From NCBI RefSeq assembly GCF_964355755.1, contig NC_092675.1, positions 4,066,312 to 4,130,311 of the forward strand: a stretch of 64,000 nt of DNA, in the 5' to 3' direction. Below the pieces are notes generated by a model. It did no database searches. It had not been told where the DNA came from and saw only the letters and a program-made list of their open reading frames with translations. A program made the position numbers and the translations under genes. This stretch comes from Antedon mediterranea (lineage: Eukaryota > Echinodermata > Crinoidea > Comatulida > Antedonidae). This document shows, piece after piece, positions 1-12,029 of this stretch (within the stretch, counting starts at the first letter, position 1; each line of letters starts with the position of its first letter).

Positions 1-199
1 CATTATAGGCCTATCTCTCGTTATGATGGCAAAGTTATCCATTGTTGTAGCGCCTATCTTTAGTTTCTGTATGTTTTACTATGGTTTCTTCTTCTTGTAT
101 TCTACAAATCCAGATATTAACTGAATAGATCACAATATGACTAATAGCTAACGTATTATTTTGGTAAAGTTACGTATCATTACTTTTTTTTTATTGCAG

Positions 200-634
200 A
201 TAAGTGAAAGTCATGCACTTAATACTGTAGTCCCAATGCCACCCTTAGAGGACAAACCGAACACAGGTAAACAATTACAATACATACTTTGCCTTTATAT
301 TTACTATAAGGTCAAAGGCACATTTTAGCCGATTTGGTAATACATGAGTCATGACGCATTTATCAGGTAGCAAAGATAAGTGTGTTTAAGAAAAAAAAAA
401 ACTTGAATTGAACTGTAACTTTTGGACTAATTAAACGTAGCATACACGTACATTGAAATGAAATATGCCATCCTATGATGAATAAGTTAAAGAAATGAAA
501 GATTATTTTTGAGATACAGTATTAATATTTTACATTATAAGGTCTCTGTTGATTTCTATTTTACAGAGTTGACGAACAACTTCTACCAATCAGACGGTTA
601 CCATCCTCAAGGAGTGCAGACCATCATAGCCTAG
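200..634 (+). CDS. C-terminal two exons of an unrecognised gene (5' part outside window)
   Basis: Two exons can be joined: 200-266 (acceptor TTGCAG, donor GTAAAC) and 567-634 (acceptor TTTTACAG, stop TAG at 632-634). The join is in phase 1 and leaves an open frame of 44 residues. The peptide is hydrophilic, contains the segment VVPMPPLEDKPN and ends in GVQTIIA. I see no membrane segment or known domain; it could be the cytoplasmic tail of a larger protein. The 3' UTR after 634 runs into an inverted-repeat MITE at about 673, and an AATAAA occurs near 1077. I do not recognise the family; the exon calls rest on splice sites and phase only. Confidence 0.5.
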
Positions 635-1959
635 GTGTTTCAATACAAACACCACCAAACGTCAATGAATTTAAAGCGTGGTTCCCACTAGCGACGCAAC
701 ACAAGGACGTAACGCAACGCAAGTGAATTGACCAATCACAAGCGATGGCTTATTCGCTTGTGATTGCTAACCGTCTATAACTTCGCTTGTCATTGGTTAA
801 AACGCTTGCGTTGCGTTTACGTCCTTACGTTACGTTCTAGTGGGAACCAAGCTTTACCTTCACGCTTGTTATAAAATCAACTGTAGTTCTGATTGAATAG
901 ACATATTTTAGGCCTACTGATACGCACTTATTATTTTGTTATGCTTGAATTAATCCATAGTAAAATTATAATAATGTGTAAGTCTATGGATGACGTTTTT
1001 TATATTCATTTAGATTTCTAGAAACAGTTTGATGTGATCACATATAGTAGGCCTAATTGGTTAATTTCTATTTCTAAATAAACCTTACTATTTTTTAAGG
1101 TTACCGTTGTTTGATTTTTGTTTTATATGTATCAACAAACGTAGGCCTGAATACAATTACTTAAATTAAATAACTTATTTCATATTTCATATTTCTACTG
1201 CCGGGTAATCTTTGCCAATGAAAACTACAATACAGTATGTAATGTAATATGTGTGTTTTTTTTTTACCTAGAAATTCACATTTATTAAGGCCTACCTCCA
1301 AACGTGATAACAGTGAAGGATGAAAATTTCAAAAGACAATTATAGAATGCTCTGTATGGACAACCCTTATCCAGGGGACACCCCAATTAAGAACACACTT
1401 TTGGACCACAGGTTCTACTGTAGTCCCATCATATTGTGTGTCTTACGAAAAAAAAAAACCGTATCAATCATCAGAACATAAATGCTTCTTTTTACCCGGT
1501 TTCCATCAGGTTCTATGTAAACGCTTGCTATCACATAGAATTAACAAAATAAAGATGCGTAAAGTAAATTGTACACTTAGGTATTTACCTCTAAATGCAT
1601 TCAACAGAGCGAAGGGCACAGTAATGGGTAGTATTTTTGCAAATTTATAGCAAAGTGAATATACCTCCAAATTTATAGCATTATGAAAGGGCACACAAAT
1701 GGCACCATTACTTGCCAATGTATTCACCTGAACATTCAGGGTAAAGTCAAAGGGTCTATAAGAAATCTATATATAAACTCTTTGGATAAAGCATACAAAA
1801 ATGGAAGAGAGAAAAAATACTATCATAGAGTTACTATTAAAAGCCTTCCTTCTAACTTTCCATTGGAAACAAAGAGGGCGCTTTTATGATTGATACCATG
1901 GTATTTGTAAATATTTATCTCGATCTGTCGACGTCGATCTAAAAACAAATGATAAAATC
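635..1959. other. 3' flank and intergenic stretch
   Basis: Apart from the MITE at 673-856, this is AT-rich sequence with short open frames that lack splice sites or family resemblance. No promoter of HSPB11 could be placed with confidence. Confidence 0.5.
673..856. mobile_element. 183-bp MITE with long inverted ends (GTGGTTCCCACTAG family), copy 1
   Basis: The left end reads GCGTGGTTCCCACTAGCGAC and the right end is its reverse complement, GTTCTAGTGGGAACCAAGC. Inside are inverted blocks around CAATCACAAGCGA and TCGCTTGTGATTG. Near-identical copies occur at 43384-43567 and 50702-50884, and a diverged one at about 3795-3936. It has no coding capacity, so it is a non-autonomous element. Confidence 0.8.
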
Positions 1960-4293
1960 ATGTTTGATTTAGCATTAATTAACGCAGGTGCGCAGGTTGT
2001 TTTAGCAACATCTAGTGATGAAAATCATCCACCAGAAAATATGCTTGATGGGTAAGCCTTTGTTTGAACTAATATGCCTAGGCTAGGCCTAGTTAGTACT
2101 TGGTTGCTAGGCCTGGCCCTAGCACTTGCCTAGACTAGCTACTATAATAGTACTACTCACTAGCCTATAGACTATAAGGAGGCCTACTATAAGCTAGAAG
2201 TAGGCGGCCTAGGACCAGGCTAAGCTAGGCTAGTTATACTTATTACCTAGGCCTAGTAAGCCTAGCCTAGGCCCCTAACTATTAAAACTAGGAATAATAT
2301 TTTTTTATTATTTTATTTTATGTCTTTAGGCAATGTGGCCAAGGATTACCAATAGTGAATTAATCACTGTCCTATCAGATAGGTGGTAATCCCCCTGATA
2401 CAGGGGCTATTGTGTGAACCAGTTCACCGGGGTAACCCCCTACTCTTTTTCGAATAATGAACTGGGTTTCTTTAAAGTACACACAGGTTATAACTGTGTA
2501 CACTGGACCTACGGTTTATAGTCCTTATCCGAGAAGACTTGTTCCACCACCAGAACTAGGAGCGAGTCGGCCTCGAACCCTTGCCGATGTTGCTGTTGGC
2601 TAGATATAGCACTACCATCGAGGAATAATTCCTCCATGGATGGTACTAGGCCTAGGCTATACCCTACTACCATCCTGTGATAATAATATTTTCGAAAAAT
2701 GACCATGGGCATATAAATAAATACTGTAATAGATTTTGTCATTGTTTTTGCAGGAGTTTACAGACATTTTATGCAACAACCGGGATGTTTCCTCAGGAAT
2801 TTGTTATTTCATTTCAATCACTGATGAACATAAATAAAATCAAAATACATTCATTGAATGGTAGGTAGCTCACATTTAAGTCTATTTAAATCATTAACAT
2901 AAAACTGTTGATCACAATGTAGTCTTTTGTGGTTACATTATTTCTAAATTAATATGGAATGAATTTGAATCCATTCTACCTAAAAATTATCGTTTCATTT
3001 TAATTACATTAATTGAAGACTATCAATTGATTTGCAAGATTAGGGCAATGAAATTAAAGAGAGTAGTAAATTTCCTTAGCAAAAATATTCCTTAGCACCA
3101 CAGTGTGTTAATCTGAGGTTATTACTTACTCTTATTCTGTATCAGCAATTTATTTATACACAAAGGGAGAAACATACTGTTGATGAACCATGAAACACAA
3201 CTTCCAAAAGTAGATTGCATTTGTCCAGATGCTTCTTCAAATGTGTTGAAATATCATGGCACAGTATCACAGTCACCAAACACACTAAACCAACACTAAA
3301 TTGTTGCCATTGTTTTTTTAGTAAAAGATGTTAGTGTTTCAAGAAGTGTGCAAAATGATAAGACAGACTTTGAATCGTTAACAGAAAAGTCATTTACAAA
3401 GTCCGAAGGAACTCTACAAAATGAAGAATTTAGTGTAAGTATAAACCAATGATTATTGATGTAAATAATGAAATATTACAGTAAAATCTCTTAACCCTTG
3501 AAATTGCTTTTTAAGCATATTTCCACTGCGCAAATGTATTTGATTGCTCAGAATTGAAAGCGTTGACTAATGCACATTCGTATTAATATTATCATCTACT
3601 TTTTGTGACTATCAGTATATCAGAATATAGTATATATATATATATGGATCTTCCCCAGTTATTATTACAGTCAAATTAAATTTCAACTGTTTTTGTAATG
3701 TAAATTTCCATGTAAATTGTGATTTCAATACATTGACAATATTTGAAACAACAGTGCTTACACATTATGAAAAAGATTCATCAGGCTTCAGAAAAAAAAA
3801 AATTGAGTGTAATTCTTACTGCAAGTAATTTGACCAATCACGACATGATAGATCATCGAAACCGTCGCTTGTGATTGGTCAACTCAGTTGCGTTGTATTT
3901 TCCATTGGGTCCATCCAAGTGAGAACCAAGCTTTAAGCTCTGTGTACACTATCAAACTAGTTTGACAAAAAAAGTGTGATGTGCCCAAATATGGTAGTTT
4001 TATGCCCAAACATGGTAGTGATATGACATCATCATGTCCATATATGAGCACATAATATTTTTTTGTCACATTATAGTTTAATAGTGTAGACTGAGCTTTA
4101 GAATTTACCTCAAATCTTTTACATATTCTCGCAGTATAGAGTATTTAATAATGAGATTTCAGAAATTGTTGTTTTTTTTTTATAGTTTGAAGCAACCACA
4201 GCACACCATCTAAAGTTTGTTATAAAGTCAGGGTATGATTTGTTTACATCAATCTACCGTGTACATGTTGATGGAAATGCCATTCATCAGTAA
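1960..4293 (+). CDS. HSPB11: HSPB11 / IFT25, intraflagellar transport complex B subunit
   Basis: Four exons join in phase: 1960-2051, 2754-2860, 3322-3434 and 4186-4293. They give 139 residues; human HSPB11 has about 144. Family hallmarks are ATSSDENHPPENMLDG near residues 17-32, TTGMFPQEFVISF from exon 2, and EGTLQNEEF before a C-terminal beta segment ending in VHVDGNAIHQ. The protein forms a discoidin/jelly-roll beta sandwich that binds Ca2+ and pairs with IFT27 in the IFT-B complex. There it acts in cilia, notably in export of Hedgehog components and BBSome cargo. The start is the first ATG in frame with the conserved N-terminus (MFDLALINAGAQVVLATSS). Intron 1 holds an AGGCCTA-rich island. 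AATAAA motifs lie near 4510. The identification rests on strong remembered similarity. Confidence 0.92.
2080..2290. repeat. AGGCCTA/CTAGGC-rich low-complexity island in HSPB11 intron 1
   Basis: This stretch is dense in overlapping TAGGCCTA, CTAGGCTAG and related self-complementary words. A second island of the same composition lies at 57580-57990. Single copies of TAGGCCTA occur throughout the window, and these two clusters are far above that background. Confidence 0.7.
3795..3936. mobile_element. Diverged copy of the GTGGTTCCCACTAG MITE
   Basis: It contains TTGACCAATCACGACATGAT, an inverted CGCTTGTGATTGGTCAA, and a right end AGTGAGAACCAAGCTTTAA that resembles the intact copies. It directly abuts a second MITE beginning near 3934, inside HSPB11 intron 3. 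Confidence 0.55.
3934..4099. mobile_element. 160-bp inverted-repeat MITE (CTGTCTACACTATCAAACT family), copy 1
   Basis: The left end AAGCTCTGTGTACACTATC and the right end TAGTGTAGACTGAGCTTT are near reverse complements. The core carries two or more CAAATATGGTAGTGATATG-like units followed by GATGTCCATATATG. It lies in HSPB11 intron 3, just before the last exon. Confidence 0.75.
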
Positions 4294-4369
4294 AGCAATC
4301 TGGCCTGCACAACTCGCAAAACAATAATTGAAAACACAAATATTGATTTTTGTTACACATTCATGAGTA

Positions 4370-4455
4370 CTAAGGCTTGTAACAAGAAGGCTTAAATAAT
4401 TAACAAAGGACCAGGATTTGAACTCAGGATCCTGTGATTGGTAGACAAACATTTA
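4370..4455 (-). mobile_element. tRNA-derived SINE fragment
   Basis: On the minus strand it carries a pol III B-box-like GAGTTCAAATCCTGG, preceded by TTGTCTACCAATCACAGGATC. That is the tail half of a tRNA-like head. Similar modules occur at 43200-43390 (+) and about 51720-51790 (-). Confidence 0.5.
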
Positions 4456-4613
4456 TCACCACTTTTTTTCAGATTCTGCACTCACTCCATACAATAATAC
4501 AAACAGTTAAATAAATAATAATAAAACCTTATACAGTACAAGAGAATTTAACAATTGTGTCCAAATGAGAACCAAGATTTAGTTTCATTTGACAGTGAAG
4601 TAGAAAGAGTTGT

Positions 4614-4785
4614 GAGTTACCACCCTGGCACTAGGTCAGGATTGAACCCTGGCACTAGGTCAGGATTGAACCATGGCACTAGGTCAGGATTGAACCCTGG
4701 CAAAATATGTTGATTATCGAATTTATCATTATTCATAACCATAAGTCAGGATTGAACCATGGCACTAGGTCAGGATTGAAGCCTG
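4614..4785. repeat. Tandem copies of a B-box-like 25-mer
   Basis: The unit CTGGCACTAGGTCAGGATTG followed by AACC is repeated about three times from 4622. It reappears near 4745-4775 after a short unrelated insert. The unit contains the reverse complement of a tRNA B-box (GGATTGAACC), so it may be an expanded piece of a tRNA-derived SINE. Confidence 0.6.
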
Positions 4786-5659
4786 GGATTGGATGAAAAC
4801 CAGTAAGCTAGAGCTCCAGTGCCAGCACTATCACTATTTATATGAGATTTATATTTAAAACCATACCTTAAATAATCTAATATCAGGAATATGCATGATC
4901 TTGGTTTGTTAATTTATATCCTATATAGAACTGACTGAATTTGTATATAGTTCAACCATACAATTATGTAGGCCTAGACACATGGAGAAATGTACATTAT
5001 TTATTTCAGAGAAATGTACATTGTTAAATGTTATTTATTTCAGAGAAATATACATTTTTATTTATTTCAGAGAAATTTGCATTGCTTGGTATTTCGCTAG
5101 GTTTTTCATTGTGATGTGTTAATATTATTGATTAGTAGTGTTATGGCCTATTGTCTGATTTCTATTATGAACATTTGTTTTACAACACACCAGTTCAATA
5201 TTGTAATAATCACAAGTGAACATATGTTGGCATATGCTCTTAATTTCACGTATTGTCCGGTATTATGGGAGAGAATTACTATTAAAGAGAGCAATAAAAT
5301 TGAACCGTTCCATAAGACCAGGAAAGACTAGCAAATTAAAAGTTATACATTCAAACACCGGCTTGCATTATTTTTTTTTCCTATTCGGTTAAGGTAGAAA
5401 CTATAGAAGGCGTTCATATATCATGAATAACAGGGGGAAAAAATAACGCTACCGGCTTTACTTCAGTAGCTATTAAAATGGATATAGGCTAGATACCAAC
5501 ATCCTCAAAATAATGTTGGTAAGCATTGTATAAATACTACAATTCTGTCGAATAAAATTTGGTTTTTCGTCATCAAAATCCAATAAAATGTCCATAAAAT
5601 AAATGTGTTGCTGGTTAGACTGGGCGCATCATAAAGAGTCTAAAGAAGTGTCAAAGATC

Positions 5660-5776
5660 TATCAAACTTTACTTTTATGCTCACAATGGAAATGATGATG
5701 TCATATCACTACCATATTTAAGCATATCACTGCCATATTTGGGCACATCACACGTTTGAGAGGGTAGACAGAGCTT
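5660..5776. mobile_element. Partial copy of the CTGTCTACACTATCAAACT MITE
   Basis: It keeps the core (GATGATGTCATATCACTACC, TATTTGGGCACATCACAC) and the right end (GTAGACAGAGCTTTA). The left inverted end is missing or heavily diverged. Confidence 0.6.
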
Positions 5777-6002
5777 TACTCTCCGATAGGTGTTAATTTA
5801 GCACGAAATACGTTGATTATCGAAACGGTGACACTTGTAATAATTGATAATTTCTAAACAAATATGTTGGTGTTTGATTTATCATTATTCATAATCATAA
5901 GACCGTGAATGAGAGGTGTAAATTTTGCAAACAAAATATAACGAGTCAATATCAACGATGAATATGTTTAACATTTTGTGACAAGTTTTCCAGACTGCAA
6001 CT

Positions 6003-9000
6003 ATGGAGTCAAGGTTTGGTAATGCACTCCTACTCCCCCTGACAGTATTTACCTTCGTTCACTTAATCAATTCAGAAGACTTTCTTCATTTACCTAGACT
6101 AAATCCAGTATCTGTAAGTAACTTTAAATTTAATTTTATTTTGAATCGTTTATTTATTACGTTTATGTAATGGAATACCTTTCTCATGTTTACGGAATGT
6201 AGAATTCCTTATTTTACTGAATTTTTAAGAAAGTCGGTATATGACCTGATGTGTAGACTTTAGACTAGATTCAAGTGAAAATGTTTAAGTCTCAACGATT
6301 ATAGACAACGTCTTATATAAGTCAAAGATGCTCTCTAGGTGGAATGCCATCCTGAGATGAGTTAGTAGTAGTAATTAGTACAGTTTTTTTTAAATATTTT
6401 ATTAATTTATACGTAATTTTACTTTCTATGAACCAGAGATTCCGAAATAAAGATTAAATGAATGAATTACAGTACAATGTTTATTGTACTTTTAAAGGTT
6501 TTTTTTCAAAGCCCTGAAAAAATACCGTGAACTTTTATGTAAACAATACATTTTAGATTATTAATTATATTTTAATTACGATTTTAGATTGGTCATGAGC
6601 AAACCATGCATTTGGAATCAGGAAGAACATTGACAATAAAAACACTTGCTGTAAATCCTCCAATATTTGGTTAGAACGATACTACCTACTTTATCCAATA
6701 GGCGTACTTATTTATTCAATGTAGGCCTATAACTATACAGGCTTACAATAATTGATAAGCCTCTCTCTGCAAAATTGCATTTTCATACCAACATTTCATG
6801 TTCCCTTTGGGAGGGTCTGTCAAAATGGATTGTTTTGTAGATTAAGTTAATTATATATAATTCTCTTTTAGTTAAAGGTAACGGTCTTGATATTTTTTCA
6901 TATTCATTGAATCAGTTTAAGAACAAAGGTTTAAGTTTATTATAATAGTCAAATGTTACCCTATTAATGTTTATTATTTTAGGCATTTGTGCATTGTATT
7001 TGCATCCGTTCTGTAGTTGTATGTTAACCCTCCTGTTATTGGCGAATTATTTTGCTGTTGATTTGGGTTTCGAAATCCTAACTGACCAAAGTCAAGGCGA
7101 AAAAAGCGTTGTGAACATTTTTTTAAGTATACATAACTTAAAAAGTGTTGAATATACCAACAGCAATTTTCATTTTTCATGAATTATTAATCATTTGTTT
7201 ACATAATGTTATCTATTTTAGAGATTGAAGATTATCTTACCAACATTGAATGCGATCATATCATAGCTTTAGCGATGGCGAGTTCAAAATGGACGGAAAG
7301 TACAATTAAAGGCAAAGTGGACAAAGACAAGGAAATTCGCAAGTTCAATTTTACACAAGGTGACAAAAATAATGATAACCTTTTAGATCATTTGGAACTT
7401 TGGTATGTTATGCCTCGCTTGCAGAATTCATTGATAACTATTAAGAGTATTCCAGAATTTGTTCAATTATATAATTATGACGTGGATGGAGACGAAAAGT
7501 TGACAAATGAAGAGTTTGATCGAATTGACATTAACGTAGCGTTTCAATGGATTGAAAACAAAATGAAAAAAGACAAGAAAAATGTGATCAGACTAAGCAA
7601 ACAAGTGTGGCTAAACCACGATTCAGACGAGGTTTTACGGTCATTGAAAACCAGGTAAGGTAAACCTAAATAAATAAAAAAAACATGAGAAGTTAAACAA
7701 AATGAGACCATTGCTTGACTGAAATTAAATGTTTGTCGTTTTAAGTTTGACTTAAAAAATATTGCAGTCAGTACCTTTTTATGAGTGTGTATACTTAGAC
7801 TCAATACTCACTCAAATGGTTTCTTTACTTGTTTTGCAACCACCTTCTTATAAGTGTGTGCCATAGACTAAACATTTACTCAACTGTTCTCTTTACTTGT
7901 TTTGTACTTGTTAAGAGTGTGTACCCTTAGACTAAATACTCACTCAAATGATCTCTTTACTTGTTTTGTACTTGTTAAGAGTGTGTACCCTTAGACTAAA
8001 TACTCACTCAAATGATCTCTTTACTTGTTTTGTACTTGTTAAGAGTGTGTGCCATAGACTAAATACTCACTCAAATGATCTCTTTACTTGTTTTGTACTT
8101 GTTAAGAGTGTGTACCCTTAGACTAAATACTCACTCAAATGATCTCTTTACTTGTTTTGTACTTGTTAAGCATGTGTACCCTTAGACTAAATACTCACTC
8201 AAATGATCTCTTTACTTGTTTCAACAGAGTTGTATCATTAACTAGACTACCTAAAGGTGTGGTTGACACAAGTGAACAATTACAAGTAAGTTATATTTCG
8301 TATTAATATTTTGGATTCTTTTCACGTGTATTGAAAAGGTTGCCTTATTTACAATTCTTATTTTGAATTAGGTTGCACAGTACGATGTTGGTGGTCACTA
8401 TCATGGTCATTTTGATACTTCAAAATTGGACAAACGAAAGTGCCTACATTCAAGAGAACTAGACGGTATAAAATTAACTGAGCCATACGATGCTGTTAAG
8501 TATCGACTTTGTAGGTAAGTACAGTTGTTGGCAATTCAGTAGGCTTACAATTACGTCAGAGTAGAGAGAACAATTACAGAGGCAAAATATTTGACCAATT
8601 AAAGTAAATGAACATGTCTTTAAATATTATCTAGTTTGAGGAATTATTTTGGTTTTGAAACCTGTGTGAGATATAATAAGAAGTTGAAATATTTCAAAAA
8701 GTGGTATGCATTAGTCGAAAGTGTGTCGAATGATGTCTTTTCTTTTGTTTTATCGAAGTGAGAATATATTTAGGAATATTAGTTTTATATAAATTATTAT
8801 TTATTAAAGATATGCTACACTAATGTATTACTTGAATGACGTTGATGAAGGCGGTGAGACAGCATTTCCAGTTGCTGACAATGCAACGGTTTCCGAAAAG
8901 GTAATTATTATTACTGTACTGCTATGAACATTTTTGAATAAGATTTATTCTCACTCCACTTTATGTTGTGCAACGTAGGATTCTCACTCATTGTTCTTGG

Positions 9001-10627
9001 TGTTCCATTAGGTATTTTAAATCAGCACTGCTGAATCTTATGGCATCCACTGCGTCTAGTATCTGCCCATGCCTTTCCTCTGGTTAAGGTGGTCACTGGA
9101 AGAGAGAAGCCCTTGATCAATGATAGGACCGATCAAGGTGCTTTAAACAGTCCTGGCTTAGTTTCATCCATCATTCAGATATAGGTTTCCTTCAACACAT
9201 ACTATGTTTTTAGTCGCGTGCAACGCGATTCTACAGCTCTCTATGTCGGTCGGATGGTCAGTCGGTTGATCGGTCGGTAAACACTAACTCAAATTTGAGC
9301 ATGCGACTGCAGCCATGTATATGGCCTTCTTATTAATTTATTATCGCACGTGTTTATATTATTATTATTATTTTATGTATTTTTAATACAGTATGTGTGG
9401 AGAATATTTATTGAATATTTTATTGAATATTGAATAAACGAATTAAAATATAAAAAAAATGTCAGCACTAAAAAATGTAAAACTAATTGACATTGTTGTT
9501 CGCGACAGACGCCGGCGGCCATAAACATAAAAAATTAACCAGTTTTTCTGTCTATCTATATTTTTATCTGGTTAAAGTAATAAATATTTTTACAACAGGT
9601 TATACGTGCTGGAGGGAATATTGGTGATTTGAGTAACCACTGTACAGACGCCAACTTGGTAGTAAAACCCAAAAAAGGCAAGGCTGTATTGTGGTATAAT
9701 CATCTGCACAATAAGGATGGTAAGAAAATATGATTTAAATTACCGTAGAACAAATTACAATAGTAGGCTAATAGAGGCCTACGAAGAAGAATTTCTCCGG
9801 TTATGCAATTAATGAAATATGCACTATGAAAAATACGTCATCTGATTGACCTAGGGTACTTTGTTACTTAAAATATTAGAACAATAAAGTCATGTGCGAA
9901 GATTAGTAACTCATCGATTTGCGAGATTAGGACCAGAAGTAACCCTAATTGAGACACAAAGCAAACGGGACATTCCACCTCCGCCAATACACCTAATGTT
10001 TACACATAACGTCACTTCTGTTTTTCTGTAAACAAATTTTAAAATGTAGTATGTGAACATTACTTGACTAATGAAACCTACTGCTTTATTATAGATATCA
10101 ATCTAATCCACTGGACTTACTTTTAGAAACATCGACGTTTCACGACCTACCATTGTCCAGTCCAGTGTATGAGATTGATATCTTTTTAAAATGAATACTA
10201 CCTGGATGAAAGAGAATATTCATATCCGTACAACTGCTTTATTAATAAACCTAACCTAATTTTTAAATTCATGTGGCAAGGTTGGGTTGGTGATAAAGAT
10301 CCTTTTTCTTACCACGGTGGATGTGACATTGTCAAAGGCGTGAAATGGATAGCCAATCACTGGATCACTGTGGATACAGACAAACAACGACACATTCGTT
10401 TGATGAACCTTCGGGAGAAACGATATAGAGGTGTTGAAAGAGCAAAACAGGAGTACAATCAAAAACAAGAAGAGCAGGCGATGAAACAAAAAGAGACGCA
10501 ACCACAGCAACAGGAGCAACGGAAGAAACAACATCAAAATCTGCGCAAACATCACAACAATCAACATCTTCCTCAATCTGAATTAATAGGCCTAGAAGAT
10601 AAATCATACATCAGAAATGAACTATGA
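6003..10627 (+). CDS. P4HTM-like prolyl 4-hydroxylase with EF-hands, tandem copy 1
   Basis: Eight exons: 6003-6113, 6588-6669, 7222-7654, 8228-8285, 8372-8514, 8810-8900, 9599-9719 and 10281-10627, giving 461 residues. Residues 1-24 are a hydrophobic signal peptide. Two canonical EF-hand loops lie at 112-123 ([12 protein letters not shown]) and 151-162 ([12 protein letters not shown]). The dioxygenase domain follows: GGHYHGHFD supplies Fe ligands H241 and D243, SYHGGC supplies H358, and K368 in VKWIANHW is the expected 2-oxoglutarate contact. The family (human P4HTM, about 502 residues) is a type II ER membrane 4-hydroxylase linked to HIF and lipid metabolism. Here the N-terminus looks like a cleavable signal instead. 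The tail is rich in Q, K and E and ends in RNEL, a KDEL-like ER retrieval signal. The substrate is unknown. The acceptor before exon 8 (GGCAAG) is weak. Confidence 0.88.
7770..8222. repeat. 64-bp tandem repeat filling intron 3 of hydroxylase copy 1
   Basis: The unit contains AAGAGTGTGTACCCTTAGAC, then TAAATACTCACTCAAATGAT and CTCTTTACTTGTTTTGTACT. Starts at 7913, 7977 and 8041 give a 64-bp period, with about seven units including degenerate outer ones. The last partial unit runs into the 3' splice site at 8227. Confidence 0.85.
8997..9170 (+). mobile_element. SINE body related to the 5S-headed SINE at 31472, head missing
   Basis: It shares AAATCAGCACTGCTGA, CATCTAGTATCTGCC-like, AGAGAAGCCC and TCAAGGTGCTTTAAACAGTC with the element at 31565-31730, in the same order. 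The 5S-like head is absent, as expected for a 5'-truncated retrocopy. It lies in intron 6 of hydroxylase copy 1. Confidence 0.7.
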
Positions 10628-11409
10628 AAATAAAATATTATTATAATACCCATAAAAGTACAACATCATTGAGCTGCTAAATAATATAGGCCAAAATCTG
10701 TTATTAATTTTTGTAAAGAAACGAATTTCTACGAGGATATTATTATATTGATTAATGATTAAAAACCATCAGGACACCATTTATTGCTAGACCTAATTTC
10801 GCTACTATATACTGAAATATAGACAATACCAAAGATGTAAACATCACGTTTCAAAATTAGTTTTTTTAGATACAAATCTGACAGTGAAACATGGTCTACA
10901 GTAACAAACATGGCTCTTTATATCACTGGCACACCAAATAGCCTCAAAGCTGCAAGGTTATATACATTTGGTATCTTACTAATAAAATAGAGTTTAATTT
11001 ATTATTAATTAATATTATTTTTGTAAAATAGAATCGACTCTCCAAAACCAGAGTTTCATCGGATAGGTGGATTTTCCTGCAAATCACAAATTTTTATTTA
11101 CCATTAAAAATACATTCAGGCAACTAGACTTTCCATAAAACCAAACTTACTGCGTTAGCCAAGCAAGGGTATCCAGTATTGGCCTAAAGTTGACTTGTAC
11201 AACAATTATGATTAGATAATAAAAGTACTATTTTATTACAACTTGGTTGAAGAATGGTGAACGCGTACATGCTCTGAATTTATATTAGTTTGAAGTTGCA
11301 TCAGACAAACATTTGTAAATAAAATGAGTACATATAGAATAAACCACATCTTAAATAGTAGGCCTACCTTTCTTGGCAATCAACATGCTCATGGATATGT
11401 ATATATTAT

Positions 11410-11580
11410 GTATATATATTTATATATATAAATCCAAAGGCAAATTACTGAAAAATGACAATGCTGTGGGAATCAGTGGCTGGATCTCAATGGAGATACA
11501 AAAAAAAAAGCGAAAAGCTAAATCAAAACGATAAAGTAAACAGCCAGAAAAGGTAGCAGAGCTTTCGGACAACACTAGCT
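11410..11580. repeat. Dispersed 160-bp repeat, copy 1
   Basis: It shares AAATCCAAAGG, AAAATGACAATG, AGCGAAAAGCTAAATCAAAA and CGATAAAGTAAA with 21030-21175, in the same order and orientation. The second copy lies in intron 7 of hydroxylase copy 2. The sharing may come from a mobile element or from the array duplication. Confidence 0.7.
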
Positions 11581-11639
11581 ATATATATATGTGTGTATAT
11601 ATTTACATCACCGTGAACATATTTGTTGGTTTGTTGTCG

Positions 11640-11775
11640 AACTCGAGTGAACGAAGGAACGAACGAAAAGACGAACGAACGAAAAGACGAACAAACAAAA
11701 AGACGAACGAACGAAAAGACGAACGAACGAAAAGACGAACGAACGAAAAGACGAACAAACGAATGAAAAAACACT
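11640..11775. repeat. GAACGAACGAAAAGAC minisatellite
   Basis: A 16-bp unit of the form ACGAACGAACGAAAAG is repeated about eight times with few changes. It lies 250 bp upstream of the first exon of hydroxylase copy 2. Confidence 0.85.
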
Positions 11776-12029
11776 AATACTGTATTGAATCAACTATAGT
11801 GAAAAATACTTGTTTGATTATGATGCCTTATTATTATTATCGTGTCGTAATACCCGCTACTACACGCCGTAAAAAATGCGTTATTGTTGTGATTAATGTA
11901 GTATTGTTGTAGTAAAAAACGCCATATGGTTTTATCTCACGTCACATATTGATATTGACAAAATAAATGAACTAAAGGTGCTGTAACGAATATAATTTGT
12001 AGACCTCTAACAGTGGAAATCACGTTCGA

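Larger units (their letters stand above)
4294..6002. other. Intergenic stretch between HSPB11 and the hydroxylase array
   Basis: It holds the SINE fragment and tandem units listed separately, a threefold TTTATTTCAGAGAAAT repeat near 4998-5075, and a partial MITE at about 5660-5776. I see no convincing exon. The open frame near 5116-5331 has no splice or family support. Confidence 0.5.
10628..12029. other. Spacer between hydroxylase copies 1 and 2
   Basis: No coding exon is visible. It contains a dispersed repeat (11410-11580) and a GAACGAAC minisatellite (11640-11775). The open frames across the minisatellite simply translate the repeat on both strands. Confidence 0.6.

Noticed and set aside
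6967-7182. 71-codon plus-strand frame just before hydroxylase exon 3
   Set aside because: It lies in intron 2 of copy 1; no counterpart exists in copies 2 and 3.
10256-10607. Minus-strand hydrophobic frames over exon 8 of hydroxylase copy 1 (and similar at 21284-21517 and 27384-27743)
   Set aside because: They are antisense shadows of the Q/K/E-rich tails, which read as Leu/Phe/Val on the other strand.
11523-11793. Overlapping open frames on both strands rich in Arg/Lys/Glu or Phe/Val/Arg
   Set aside because: They translate the 16-bp GAACGAAC minisatellite in different frames; no splice sites or family match.
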